Positions 35,301 through 47,500 of a stretch of 64,000 nt of DNA are shown here, in pieces. The notes under the pieces were generated by a model. It made no database searches. It saw only the letters and a list, made by a program, of their open reading frames with translations, and had not been told where the DNA came from. The DNA lies in contig CM067081.1 in assembly GCA_034008185.1 (NCBI GenBank), positions 87,068,765 to 87,132,764 on the forward strand, written 5' to 3'. The stretch comes from Gorsachius magnificus. Its lineage: Eukaryota > Chordata > Aves > Pelecaniformes > Ardeidae. The position numbers and the translations under genes are program-made. Positions within the stretch are counted from its first letter, which is position 1. Each line of letters begins with the position of its first letter.

Positions 35301-36307
35301 GGGGGACAAAAATATAAATGGGTCCAAATAGCAACTGCAAAACAAGTATATGGAAAGAAGCCAGCTGGAAGTTGTGGCTACAGCCTCTAGCTGAGGAAAG
35401 GCAAAACCCACAGTCCCACAGAAGTAAAGCTCCACTGACAAGCACTGCCATGGTCTTGCCCCGTCCAAAGCCAGATGTCCATCTGCCCCTGCCCCGCCAC
35501 TCTGTTGTGCTGGCATCGGGATATAAACCTGATGCTGTGGTGAGCTGTTTCAGGTCTCTGAAATAAAGGACGATTGGTCTCTTAGTGGTAAGGTTGCTTT
35601 TCCATCATCTCTTTGTGCTGGCACGTGTTAATGCCTGGGCAAAGGGGTGGGCAGGACTATGTTGTTGGGGAGCAGGGTGGTGTTCTGGTTTATATTGCCT
35701 TAACCTGCCTTATAACTGCGCTCTGAGCTGGGAGAAAGATGTGGAGGAAGTCATTCTGTCTGTTCTTGTACTTCTTGCCTGAGCACTTTGCACAGGGTGT
35801 TACCAGGAGCAGGGTGGATTGGGTCCTGTTTGGCTTGCTTATGTTCTTACAACTTGTATTGGTTTGCTGGTACATCTCTGTTAGGTTTAGCTTCCCTGCT
35901 GCCGAGGAAGCATGCCAGACCTTTCCCATCTTGGAGAGACAGCTGCAAGGCTTACTCCAGCACAGGTAAATCAATTCTAGCCCAGTGTAAATATAGAGCC
36001 TAGAAAATTTTTTAGACACTAATTTTCCTCATCTAGGTTGTTTTAGCTGTGGCCAGAAGGGACAGGAACCTGCAAGGTGCTCTTACTTTCGTGTCTAAAT
36101 ATAAGACTATACACTGCAGTGTTCCCTTTCATCGCCCTGGTTCTATTAAGGTTAAGATAACATGTTTTGGGTCAGATTTGGCTAATCTTAGGAGTCATGT
36201 CTCAAAACTGTTACTTCATATCTTGGATCCTCTCTCACCTGAGAGTGCCATTCCTGCTTGCTTTGTACCTGAGTGGGACACAACAGACCTGTGTGAGTCT
36301 GCCTGGG
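35301..36307. other. Unique non-coding sequence between LINE copies
   Basis: No gene recognised. An open frame from 36049 reads into the CR1 3' end at 36308, so its C-terminal part is LINE-derived and the frame is not a gene. Confidence 0.5.
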
Positions 36308-36553
36308 AGAAGAATGCATCTTACCTAGATATAAGGAAGAAATTCTTTACAATGAGGGTAGTGAAACACTGGAATGGGTTGCCCAGAGACGTAGTGGAGG
36401 CTCCATCCCTGGAAACATTCAAGGCCAGGTTGGACGGGGCTCTGAGCAACCTGATCTAGTTGGCGGTGTCCCTGCTCACTGCAGGGGGGTTGGACTAGGT
36501 AACCTCTAAGGGTCTCTTTCAACCCAAAACCTTCTGTGATTCTCTGATTCTAT
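36308..36553 (+). mobile_element. CR1 LINE 3' end, 5'-truncated
   Basis: Carries the last ORF2 codons ([20 protein letters not shown], then [12 protein letters not shown]) and the CR1 3' UTR with CTGCAGGGGGGTTGGACTAG. It ends in the family's terminal short repeats GTGATTCTCTGATTCTAT. A typical 5'-truncated avian CR1 insertion of about 245 bases, moderately diverged. Confidence 0.95.
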
Positions 36554-36963
36554 ACCTAAACCGAGCTCCAGGCTATGAAGGCATGCACCACCCTGTGCCA
36601 CATGCCAGCGGCGGTGCGCCCAGCCTTACTTATTTACTCATTTGTGGCCCAAAATAGTGTAATCCTACAGAGAATACCCAACAGATAGGTATGATTTGAG
36701 AAGCATTGTTGGCTAATGGTGGCTTATGATAAATGCATTTGGGAAGAAACCACACACTTTACAAATAGCTATGTCTGCAATTAAAAAAAGAATGGAAATG
36801 CATCAAAGACCTGCTTGTTGCAAACTATTCTCTCGTTTTTTCTGAGAGCCAGGAAAATTCAGAAACCCTTTGCAATTTCTAGTTTGCAAAATTAAATAAA
36901 AAGGTTAATTGAAAAGACAGCACAGTAACTGTCTTGGCATCATTTAAGAGATGAGAACCCACC
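36554..36963. other. Unique spacer between two CR1 3' ends
   Basis: Nothing recognised in about 410 bases separating two same-orientation CR1 fragments. Confidence 0.6.
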
Positions 36964-37087
36964 AAGGCCAGGTTGGACGGGGCTCTGAACAACCTGATCC
37001 AGTTAAAGATGTCCCTGCTCACTGCAGGGGGGTTGGACTAGATGACCTCTAAAGGTCCCTTCCAATCCAAAATATTTTATGGTTCTA
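36964..37087 (+). mobile_element. CR1 LINE 3' end, short fragment
   Basis: AGGCCAGGTTGGACGGGGCT, then CACTGCAGGGGGGTTGGACT and the terminal region, ending near GGTTCTA at 37087. Same 3' sequence type and orientation as the copy at 36308-36553, but truncated to about 125 bases. Confidence 0.92.
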
Positions 37088-37549
37088 AGTATTATGATCT
37101 TCTTAGAAAGCCTGACATCTCTGGGACAAAATACTGCTGCCTTGCATGAAATTTTAACATCAACATTAGCACTCTATCTGTGTTAGAGCCAAAGTATTCA
37201 TTTCCCAACCTTTGGAGTATCGTAATTTTGCATCATTATGTAGTATTCAATGCAAGAAACGTCAATTTTTCAATAATAGAGATGTTTTAAACAGACTGAG
37301 GGAGGAAATTAGTGTTTGCACAGTCTGAATCCATGTGAACCTATTTCTGCTCTCTTGTTTCCATAAATAATGGATTGACAGCTTCATGGTTTCCAGAGGA
37401 TACATGGTAAGTATAAATGTCAGACAAATACATTCAAACATTTCAATTTTTTCTGTGATGAACAGCTCAGCGTAAGGTTTTTACGGTTCTAAACAAAACT
37501 CATAATTTAATTTGCCTGGTGCTTTAAATGAGTCTGAGGGTCCTGTGAC

Positions 37550-37588
37550 AAAAAAAGGGGGGGAAAAAGGGAAAAAAAAAAAAGGTGA
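37550..37588. repeat. Purine-only tract with G and A runs
   Basis: A7, G7, A5, G3 and A12 blocks in order, without a pyrimidine. Confidence 0.85.
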
Positions 37589-37660
37589 GTCTGTTAATCC
37601 CTCCTGAACAATTACAGTTGCTACATGTTTAACAGAAGGTTTCCTGAATAAGACAGGTTT

Positions 37661-37722
37661 ATTTGGTTGAAATATTTAACTGATTTCTATTATTTGGAGG
37701 AAATATTTAGCTGATTTCTCTT
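37661..37722. repeat. 31-bp tandem duplication
   Basis: Two adjacent 31-base copies, 37661-37691 and 37692-37722, starting ATTTGGTTGAAATATTTAAC and ATTTGGAGGAAATATTTAGC. They differ at about four positions. Confidence 0.85.
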
Positions 37723-38520
37723 ACTTACTGTATCTTATACCAAACCCGAGTGACTGCTGTAATACAAGAACGTATTTTTTTCTGACTGCTGAGTGTGAAG
37801 AGATAAGGACAGTGAGCTTGCATGTTGCTCACAGAAGAACAGAAGCCAGATTGTACGGTATAGTAGGATGAAGAATAAAGCAGAAACCATGATAGCATCA
37901 TCTTGTCATTGTGCACTAGCAATCTTCGGGAAGCAGTTTTCTTTTTCTGACCTACCACCCCCAGCTGTTTTCCAGTGGGGGTGTGGACTCCAAGTCAACA
38001 GTGAAAGTCTGACTGAACACAGACTTCTTTTCCTTATCTTTCCTGGACTCCTTTGAAGGGAAATATGGATTTGTGATAGGCAGTGCACTTTGATGTACTT
38101 CTTCATACTTTTAAATGCTAGTTTTTAGTGATTAAATAAGATGACTGGCTTTCTATGGAACATCCTGGAAAGCAGGGAGAGGGATGTGGGAGCCTGCTCA
38201 AGGAGGGAAAGAGCAGGGCTGGCAGCAAGGGAGTCAGAGTCCAGGGCTGGGCTCCAGCAGGGAGGCCAGCGCAGTGGAGAGGTGTAACGAGCAGGCAGAC
38301 CTCAGAAATAACAGAACGGATCCTTTCTGGGGATCGAGGGGCTGTGCAGTGCTCGGGGCAGCTCAGAGAGTCGTTGTGTTTGCTGAAGCTAGTCCTAGCA
38401 GCAGAGATACCCTGGCCAGGGAAAGATTGGGTTATAAACTTTCATTTGCACTCTGAGCTAGTGGATTTGAGTTTCTTTTCAGTTAAAACCTCTTATATTT
38501 ATGCTCTAATAAAATGCAGC

Positions 38521-38546
38521 TTTTTTTTTTTTTCTTCTTTTTCTAG
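38521..38546. repeat. Pyrimidine tract
   Basis: Thirteen T, then CTTCTTTTTCTAG. It resembles a splice-acceptor tract on the plus strand, but no convincing exon follows. Confidence 0.7.
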
Positions 38547-41259
38547 CTGAAAAGACTTTTAATCTGTTTTGGGGAGCTCACATTAAGATGATGATCAATG
38601 TAGATTCTCCTCAAAGCTCTAGCTGACTTGGGTGTCCTTCACATACTCGTCTTTGCATGTGACAAATCGCTGCCCTAGTGGCATTGCTAAATATGCCTCA
38701 TACTTAACACACAGGTGTGATAGTTACAACTGATTAGTGAACACTAAAAAGGAGACATGGAAGGCTATAATATCTAGTTGCAACCCATGGATTTGGGTGA
38801 TGCAGGTTCTGGAAGTGCTTGGAAGAACTGGGCCTGTACAAAGCAGAGGAACTGTTTCAAATCCTGTCAGATGGGCAGGGGTTTTAGTAGGAAACCATGG
38901 TGCTAGGAATCTCCTTCCTTTATTGCGAAATGTTTGCTCTCAGCATCTCCTTAACACAGAGAACTTATGGTGTATTCTGTGAACAGCCACAGAGAGAAGG
39001 TCTCTTGTTTTCTTCTTTGCCTCTTCATATACCAGAAAAAGAAGTTTTGGGACAGAGTAAGGATATGCCATGAGTAATGAGCAATGAGATACTGCCATGC
39101 TTGTTGTAGACCAGGAGTTCAGAAGTGAAGCCCTGCCTGTGAAATTCAAAAAGGACATTTAGAAAAGGAAACAAAACAACTTTTTATGTATACACAGAAA
39201 TGTTCCATAGAGCAAACCTGGCTATGCACCATCTGCTTTTAGTTTTTGGACAAAACTCTCAGTACTGCCTGGCATTCCTAAACCCAGCCCCTCTGAGAGT
39301 TCACTTATAAAAGCAAATAAAACCAACTTTCAGGGTACAACATCCTCTCCTTTATAAATTATTTGTAGGCTGAAACATTTCCATGGAGACTAAAAATGGG
39401 TTTTCTTTCCATGTATCAAAATGAGCTCCAGTGTTGCCCACAATAAAGTTTGCAATGACATCATCTTTGGCATATTGGCATACCACTCGTGTAACAAAAG
39501 CACAGCTTATTTCTAATAAATTTATTGTAGAGATTCTTTTATTACTGCTGTCAGCACTTTCATCTCAGTCATATCTTTGGAGAAATGTCCACAGGTAACT
39601 CTTATCTGGTGAGAGGAACAAGAGCCATCTAACACTGAGAGAGATGTGACCAACGTCAGAAACTGTAGCTTAATGTTAGGGGAAAATACTGTCTAAGAAC
39701 TTTCTAAAAGCTGACACTGATGAGCTAGAAGGGTGTTTGCCATCCTGTCTTGTGCAGTATTGATCAACTCAGTAACAGATACTGACGCATATATTTCCCG
39801 TGAGATTAAACATGTAAGTTAGAGGAAGTTTTGAGTCTGAGTCTGAGGCCTCTTACAAGTATGTCAAGGTTGACTTGGTGATGGGAATAGCTAAATGGTT
39901 TTGGCATTTTCTGCCTCCTCTTTTAAACAATACCTTTATTATAAACATTTTATATAACACATAACAAAAAAAAATAATTTTGTACCGGCCTTTCATATGT
40001 CAGTTGACTTGGATGAATACTAAATGGTATTTGGCTTCCTGCTAGTGAAAATAAGGCTGCTTTCAGAACATTACTGTAACATCCTATCTTTTTTCTCTTT
40101 TTCTTATATTATTTTATTAATCAGATGTATGTTTTGCATGATTCCCAAAGTCACAACTTGCATTTTGTATTGTCTCTCTCTGGGGAGTTTAGCATGCTTG
40201 GGCTAAAGCTTGGTGTACTAAGCATTTCCAGAAATGAACAAAGGCAAAAGCCAAACTGATGTAAGAGTAGGTGAGTAAAAAAACACCATCCAGGAGGTAA
40301 CTCAGAAGTTCAATGCATTAAAATTGAGAGCTTTCCAAGTGAGAGGTTAAAAAACCCTAAACCCAGCTTTGGTGCACAAATTAATGTAAATTAATACAGT
40401 ATGTTAATGAGGTGATAAAAAGCTGCATTAGGAAAGAGGATTTGGTAACTCTGGAAATAATGTTCTCAGTGGTGGTTCCAGACTTGACCTTTGGAAAGAT
40501 ACTTGAGCTGTAACATGAAGAATCATGGCTAAAGCTGAGAAATGTTGAGAGCCAGACTAATTTTCACCGCCTGGTTGTAATTTCATGGAGATGATGTTTC
40601 AGTGGCACCTTGAATAATCACCCAGAATCATAGGCTATTGGCCAACCAAAAGGAGACCTTACACTGTCAAGCTGCAGTGATTCAAAGGTGCTACATGCAT
40701 ATTTTATGAGCCGCTAGATGACTATACGTTAAAGCCATCAAAATGCTATTATTGTTGTTGTTGTTATTTGTAGAGACCACACAATGTGGTTGTGATAGGT
40801 AGCTGCTGTTAAAGAGCAGTATAACTTTCAGAGAGATTATGCCCTGAAGGTACGTTTAACAGCAATGCAGTGTCTTATATCCCCTAAAACCAACACTGGC
40901 AAGAACAAAATAAAGGCAAATAGAGCAGGATGTGATTGCGTAGAAAGTGCTCTGCAGAACACGGGCTCATGCAATGCCAACCCTTCCCAAGGCAAACTTT
41001 ATTACTGCAAGTGATGTCCCCCGGGGAGTGGAATGGTGAATAGTACCGAGGCTGGTGAGGGTGAGAGTCTGTCTGGTGCTTTGCAGGATCAAGCCTCAGC
41101 CTTGTATCAGGACTGTAAGCTGCGACATCTCAGATCACTGCTGGGGACTGCTGTCACATTGCTGAACAGGGTGCCGCTGCTGCCAGGAGGGTGGGATGGA
41201 GGGGATGAAATCCTTCCACTTAAGAAGCTTGTTTGGCATCAGCAATTATTGGCTGCCCA

Positions 41260-44159
41260 CGGCCTGTGAATATTTCCTCTATTTCAGCAGCTGGGGTGGT
41301 GTTTTCCCAGCTTGCTGCAGTGCAATGATTCGATTGCTGTCTCTAGCCAGCTAATGCTGAGATGCTGCAGGCTGAATGATAACTACGGCAGACGGAAAGG
41401 GTTCTTCCTAAAGTGCTCCTGAGGGTCTCGTTGATTTATTTATTTATTTCCCCCCTCACTGCTTGCTGGTAGGAGGTTCATAACGGGCGCAGCATCGCCA
41501 ATCACTCTAGGTCAAGCTGCATTAGCCCTAGCACTAACCTTCTAAAAGATTCAGATTTATGAATTCAATTATGGGAGTTTACAGCCTGTTTAGCTTTGTT
41601 GTTGCTGTTATTATTGTTATTTATTCCTGTCTGTGTTCTGCTGCACTCCAACCCATTTCAGGGTAATTAGGGAGGTTCCTTTTGATAATGTTTAGGCTGA
41701 ACAAGATGACAACAGGGCTGTAACAGAAATCTTTCGTCCTGTCCTTCCCTATCTGACAGCTGTTGGTGTGAGCATATGGGCCCTGCATGTCTCAGTGTCT
41801 TTACTTCTTCGTGGTTTTGACTGCATTATATAACTTTTTCCTTTATTCTTTTTCCAAATAATTCTGACACCAAACAGTAAAGAAAGCATTTGTTTTATCT
41901 AATGGTTATCTTGACATTATAAACCAGATCTTATCAGAATCAAGATAAGAACCTCTACACGTTATTCTTTTAGAATACTGCGGTTTCTTTTCTCCATTCA
42001 AACTCATAATTTGATGGCTTAGGGCTGACTCGTGATTTTCATATGCTTGGGGACTGGCAGGAGAGACTGTGTACAAAGGGCAGAGAAACAGATAATCAGA
42101 TTTGTGATGTGTGCAGAAAAAGTCTGTATCATTTAAGATCTTTGGCAAAATACCCCAGGAGTCCAAGTGAGTTACAGTAAGCAAATTATCTTGGAAAAAA
42201 TTATCTGATATCTAATTGAATTTCCTACCATGGCTCTCATCAGTCTTGTGTGCTGAAGACTACCTGTAGTGTGCACTGCGCTTGATAACAATTACAGCTA
42301 GTGATTAATTGTCAGACATAAAGCAGCTGAAAGGCTATATACGGAGGCATATTATAGAAAATATTGCTAAGTTTTTCTTGTGACAGTTCTGAATGTTACC
42401 AAACAATCAAGTAAACTATTAGTGTTCAAGTCAGAGAACATTTTTAATCTGTCAGGAAAGCCACACTAAGAAATTTATGTAATGATGGCCTACTGTTAGG
42501 GGAAAAAAACAGTTGGATTTTTTTTTTTTTTTTGCATTATAAGCATTTCTAAATTGCCACTCTGATGTTTTCTAACTCACTGAGATCTGTTCTTGATGCC
42601 ATGCTCTGCCTTCTTGGTCAAAATACTCTATACCCACCTAATGAAATTCACCTGCGTACTCAGTTCCAACTTTTTTGTGTGAATTAGTTCAGTGAAAACT
42701 AGGACTGCACCCAAGTTTCTCTCCCAAATTAAAACCAGTGGGTTGAAATTGAAAGGTGGGAGATATGTTGTTCTTCACTTTTGCATTTTTTCATCCTTTT
42801 TTATTTTGAATGAGGAAAAAACCAGATCCAAAGAGCAAACTGGCTAAGCCTTTTCTGTATTGCCTTCCATATTTGTGCATGACCCTGTGAATTACGAAGC
42901 ATCTGATGAGAGATTATTTTCTTCTGAGATCTCCTCGGTGGAGTCATGCAAGTTGGGTACGTCAGACCAATACGCTGACTAACATGAGAGATAAGACTTA
43001 GTAGCATGGACAGTCACGTACTAATGTACCTAAACAACTCTGATGATTGAAGATGATTCACCTATTGCAGTCCCAGAGAGCTGGCAGCGAGAACACAACC
43101 ATCTGCTTCCTTTTGCACAGAGATGCTCAAAAATTCAAAGGGTTTCTTGGGCAAAGCTTTTCTTCAGTCTCATGGAACTAAACACTTAATGGATAAAACA
43201 CTTAATGGAGAGAAGGGCAATTTAGGACAGGGAAAATACCACACACCATTTTTCTGAAAAGATGTGTCGAGTTCATAGAAGAATTGTACTCATTTTTTGG
43301 TGTTTTGGTAAACAAAACATGAGCGAATAGAATGAAAGATGGTTTGGAATGTTTCACTAAATAAATAGAGAAAGGATTATGGAACTATATAGTCATAAAT
43401 TGCCTCCTCTCTGCAACCCTTCTTTCCCTAGTTCTCTATGGCAATGTGAAGGTGGCAGTATTGCTGGCATGGGCATTTGCTAGTTCTGAGCATATATACA
43501 CCAAAGATCCTTGAGCAAAATTAACATTACTGTTTAAGTTCTTCATCTTCCTGGAGAAATAAACTCCATTTACAGAAAAGGAAAGTCCTTTCTCTTTGGC
43601 GTGGCTGTAATGTGGGGACTGCTGAGGCTGGTGAGGTTGGTTCCATGATCTCACCCTGAGGGTGCTGTTGTTAATATTTATTTAGCTTTACTTTCAAATG
43701 AATAATTGTTCAGCAGTAACTCTCTGAAGCAGAATGAAAACAATCTTCTCACAATTGTCTGGGAGCACTGTTTTTTTACATATGGCAATCAGCTTACACC
43801 AATTATTTGAAATTGTGCCTATTTTCAGGACCAGTATAGCTAAAACAGTGGGATTACCATGACAATCAGCACTGCTAATAAGCAAAGCCTCTGGCATACC
43901 AATCCTTGCACTGTAAGTCAGCTGTAGATCAAGTTTGTCTGGTACAATATATTATCAGTCCAAGAGAGTACACATTCAAATGCAAGCTGGTGGTTCGTTT
44001 ACAATCAGCTCCCAGACCTCAGGAAATTCAGCTGCAAGTCAATTACCTCTGCTGGATCTCCATTGCAGCCTTGTTGGTTCTTTGGGTTTTTTTAATCTTG
44101 AAGCACAGTTTAGGTGAAACATCATAGTAAAACACTTTAAAAAAAGAGTTAAAAAATGT
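41260..44159. other. Unique sequence, part possibly conserved non-coding
   Basis: No gene recognised. 41260-41760 keeps CpGs and AT-rich homeodomain-type words (TTTATGAATTCAATTATGGG, GGGTAATTAGGGAGG) and is a plausible regulatory block. A 17-base tandem duplication lies at 43178-43211 (two AAACACTTAATGGA copies). Poly-T at 42518-42533. Confidence 0.45.
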
Positions 44160-44520
44160 TCCTGAGCAGCTGTTAGAAACAAAGAGTGTGGCTGGGAACT
44201 AGCGCCAGTTGCGTAAGGTGGCTCTCCAGCAAAAGATAAGTCATTATCTTCCCACTAAATCCGAATTCAGCATTATTCCTCGCAAGGCACCATTTCCTTA
44301 AGTTATTTCTTCATTTTTAAGGCTGACATATCTTGACACGATGGCAGCTGATGATAGGATTAGTCGAGACAGTCTAACATCTGAATAAAGGTTTGACAGG
44401 GAGCCTGGCCCCTGTGTGCTGATATTGCACAAGCCATCTTGTTCCACGGTGTGTTATGAAATACCGTTTTTGTTACATTTCTGATAAATATAACAATAAA
44501 AGACAAGCTGGGTATTATTT
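44160..44520. promoter_or_regulatory. Candidate conserved non-coding element
   Basis: No gene or repeat is recognisable, yet the sequence retains CpGs and is dense in compact factor-like words: GATAAGTCATTATC, a palindrome-like GATA/TGA motif at about 44236-44249, AAGGCTGACATATCTTGACA and GATGATAGGATTAGTCGAGA. This is a judgement from composition only; sequence conservation was not tested. Confidence 0.25.
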
Positions 44521-47500
44521 AGTGCTTCTTCTTAGCAACTGCTCTTCACGGGGCTTCAGCTGAAACATGTTCATCCTGTCGGTAGGGAAGCAGGGCCCTA
44601 TTTCTGCGCGGGGGAGATCACAGTTTCACTGTGCTGCCTTCCAGAAATAGCAGGGAAATTCGTCAAGGTTTTCTGTACATTCTCTCCTTTTCTCCTCCAT
44701 ATAAACCCATGCAGTCTTCTGAGGGTAGCAAGCGATGCCAAAATGAACAAGGTGGTGCAATGGTCTGTGATGCTGGGGTGAGGCAGGACTGACCCCTGCA
44801 TCTCCTCACGGCAGCACACGGGCTGCTCGTTACGTGACAGGCCTGTAAGCCGAGCCCAGTCACGATCAGATACATATGGCCAAATCCCACACGATACCTG
44901 ATGACACACAGACTCTGTCAGCTGTAGCGGGCATCAAGATGTCTTCTGTCTCACCGCGGAAATGACTGGAAGTAGGGTACGCTTGGTCCTAGGTACGTGG
45001 CACGGGGGACGCTGAACGGAGAGAGTGAAGGCTCTAAAAATATGAAGATGATATCTCCGGTTGGAAAATACCTCCTCACAGGACTATGCGAAATTCCACC
45101 AGTGGGAGAGATACTTTAAAACATAAAAATACCTGTGTACGGAAAATTAAGTCTATGTCAAAGATAAGCTAGAAAATATTATGCTCATGTGTGTAGTACA
45201 GGATGATAATTTCTGTGTGTTTATTTTCAAATGTGTTTTACTGAAACAATTTTTTTTTTTTTTAATTGGGATTAGTTAAATGATGAGTCAGTGGTGTATT
45301 AACAGTATCAGACTGGCTAACTTATCTTAATTTCTGCTGAGATCTAATTACATACTCCCCTGCTGGACTTCGCTCGAGTGAAGGATTTCCTTGTGTGCTG
45401 TTATGTACAGGGAGTTGTGGTTAAGTGTCAAGTAAAATCTAAATCAAAGTAATCATCAGGCTTTTTTCTACCTCATTCTCTGGGTTAGGCAGAGACTCTG
45501 ATTTCAGTAAGTGTAAGGCACTAAACCATGGGGACCTTTTGTGGTCTGTGGACTTCCTCAAAATCTCCATGCAGAATGCATTCCTCTCCTCCATACATGC
45601 ATCAAAACGTGGAGATGTGTGGCTTCATCCCAGCACTGTGGCTTCTCATACGTACTGTGCAAGGTAGTGAGTTTGAACAGGGTGAGTTTGCACCGAGTGA
45701 AGGTAAAGTGAGCTTAGGAACAAGCAAGCACTAGTTTTCCTGCTGTCCCTCAACTCATGGACTTCATTGATTCCATGCATGAGGGTGCAGGGCTCTCTCC
45801 TCTAGGAACCTCAATTTAAGCAGTAGCATCGCCTGGAGGTGTCACTGGACTTGGAGCAAAAGGCAGCTGGAATGAGAGCTTCAGGGATGTCTGAAGTTAA
45901 CATCAGACTGGCCACTTCTCTGAGAGGCCGCTCTTTCTCCTCCCTAATCATTGCCACAGGCAGTTAAAAGAGAGCCCCACAGTGTATCGTTGTAAGGGGG
46001 GAGTAAGGGAGACAGATCCTCAGCTGTTATCTGACCCGTGGTGAGGTGAGAATCCTATGTACTTTTGTGGCATGAACAAGTCTGAGACATGAAGATATAA
46101 GGAGCCCAGGATGTGGCCCCTAGTATTTTACTGCAACATCTTAGCATTTGCTTTGCTTTCTAAAAGGTATTTGTGTATTTTTTTAAAGTTACCATTAGAA
46201 GATGCACATTTTATATAGTTTTAACTATAAAGCATATTATCGTTTATTATTTGAATTACCATAATAGCAGATGTTTTCTGTGCTGCGGTGGCAGTGCAGA
46301 TTTTATGTCCTTAACACATACCAAGGCAGCCGTAAATATTTGTACAGCTATACTGTTGTTCATATGCAGCTGAGGAATCTAAAGGCTAAATTTATTCTTC
46401 ATTACCCATGGAGACTGTATTTGTAATAGTTCGCAGCTAGATTAGCGGTCCAAACAGCAGCCGTATGCAGTGCTGGGTTGTTTGCTGGGTTGTGGATTGC
46501 TTTAGAAACCGTTTATGAGAGACAGATGATTTATCCAACAGCTGATGACAAGTGCAGACTTATAAACTTGCTTCTAAAATGTTTATCAAATATATCCATG
46601 GCTAAGGTACGTTCTCAAAGAACCAACCTTTTTCTGTAATTATGGGATTTATACTTTTATTCGCAGCTTGGTATTTTGTGTCTGCTAAGTTTGCCCATGT
46701 TTTCATGTTGCTACCATTCACCACAATATCTGAGCAATTTTCAGGTAGTAACAGACAATGAAAAATTCCTGAAAACAGGAACATTTGTAGGTTGTTGCAT
46801 TACAAATAGGAATTTGCTTTAAATTACTCCTCACTAGCCTTTTGGATAAAATTCCTAAATCCTCAAGGATCCATGTCCTGCAGGCTCACAGGCGTCGACT
46901 AGGAGGGCTGGTTGGAGTCTCTGTCCCTGTTTGACTCGGTAAGTTGTTTTTCCTTTGCAGATAGGGGTTAAATATTTGCAAAGTGAAATGATGTAGATGT
47001 CATCTGAGATATGTTTAAAATATTTTCCAGTTAAAAGGTTATGAGCAAGCTTGCTGGTGGTAAGACACCAGGTTTGTCTAACTTCTCTGGAAGCTCTGTT
47101 TGTCAACAGCTGTGAAGCTTTCATTTTAGGTTCAGCATGAACCCCAACAAGCCTAACTGGTTTTGTGTTTGCAGTTGCAACAGTTTAAGAGTGCACCAAA
47201 AAACCTCCCTAACTGAACTTTGTGAGAATGTTATCTGGTAAAAATCACACACAGAATGATGAGGTCTACACAGGTAATAAAGACACTAATAAAAAAAAAT
47301 AAATTACTGCTGCCAGAATATTGTTTTCAAATGTTTGTGTGCAAGTTGGGAGGCAAAGGGAATAAGTCTCAAATGCCAAGAGGTTTTTTCCTACCACTAT
47401 TATGGAATAGAAAATAATGAAAACCAAACAAACAAATAAACAAACCCCCTGTATTGAATAAGGCTAAGGTTTCTGTCAAAGAAATGCTATTCAGAAATCA

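Larger units (their letters stand above)
37088..41259. other. Unique non-coding sequence
   Basis: No gene recognised. Contains a purine tract (37550-37588), a 31-base tandem duplication (37661-37722), a GC-rich stretch with short frames (38155-38460) and a pyrimidine tract directly followed by CTAG (38521-38546). There is a GTT-rich run at 40748-40769. Confidence 0.5.

Noticed and set aside
36049..36459. 136-codon plus frame
   Set aside because: Its C-terminal third is the CR1 ORF2 end read through from unique DNA, a chimera by chance.
40620..40680. Possible CR1 3' end starting CCAGAATCATAGG
   Set aside because: Only a short resemblance to the CR1 terminal repeats; the following sequence does not match any CR1 3' region.
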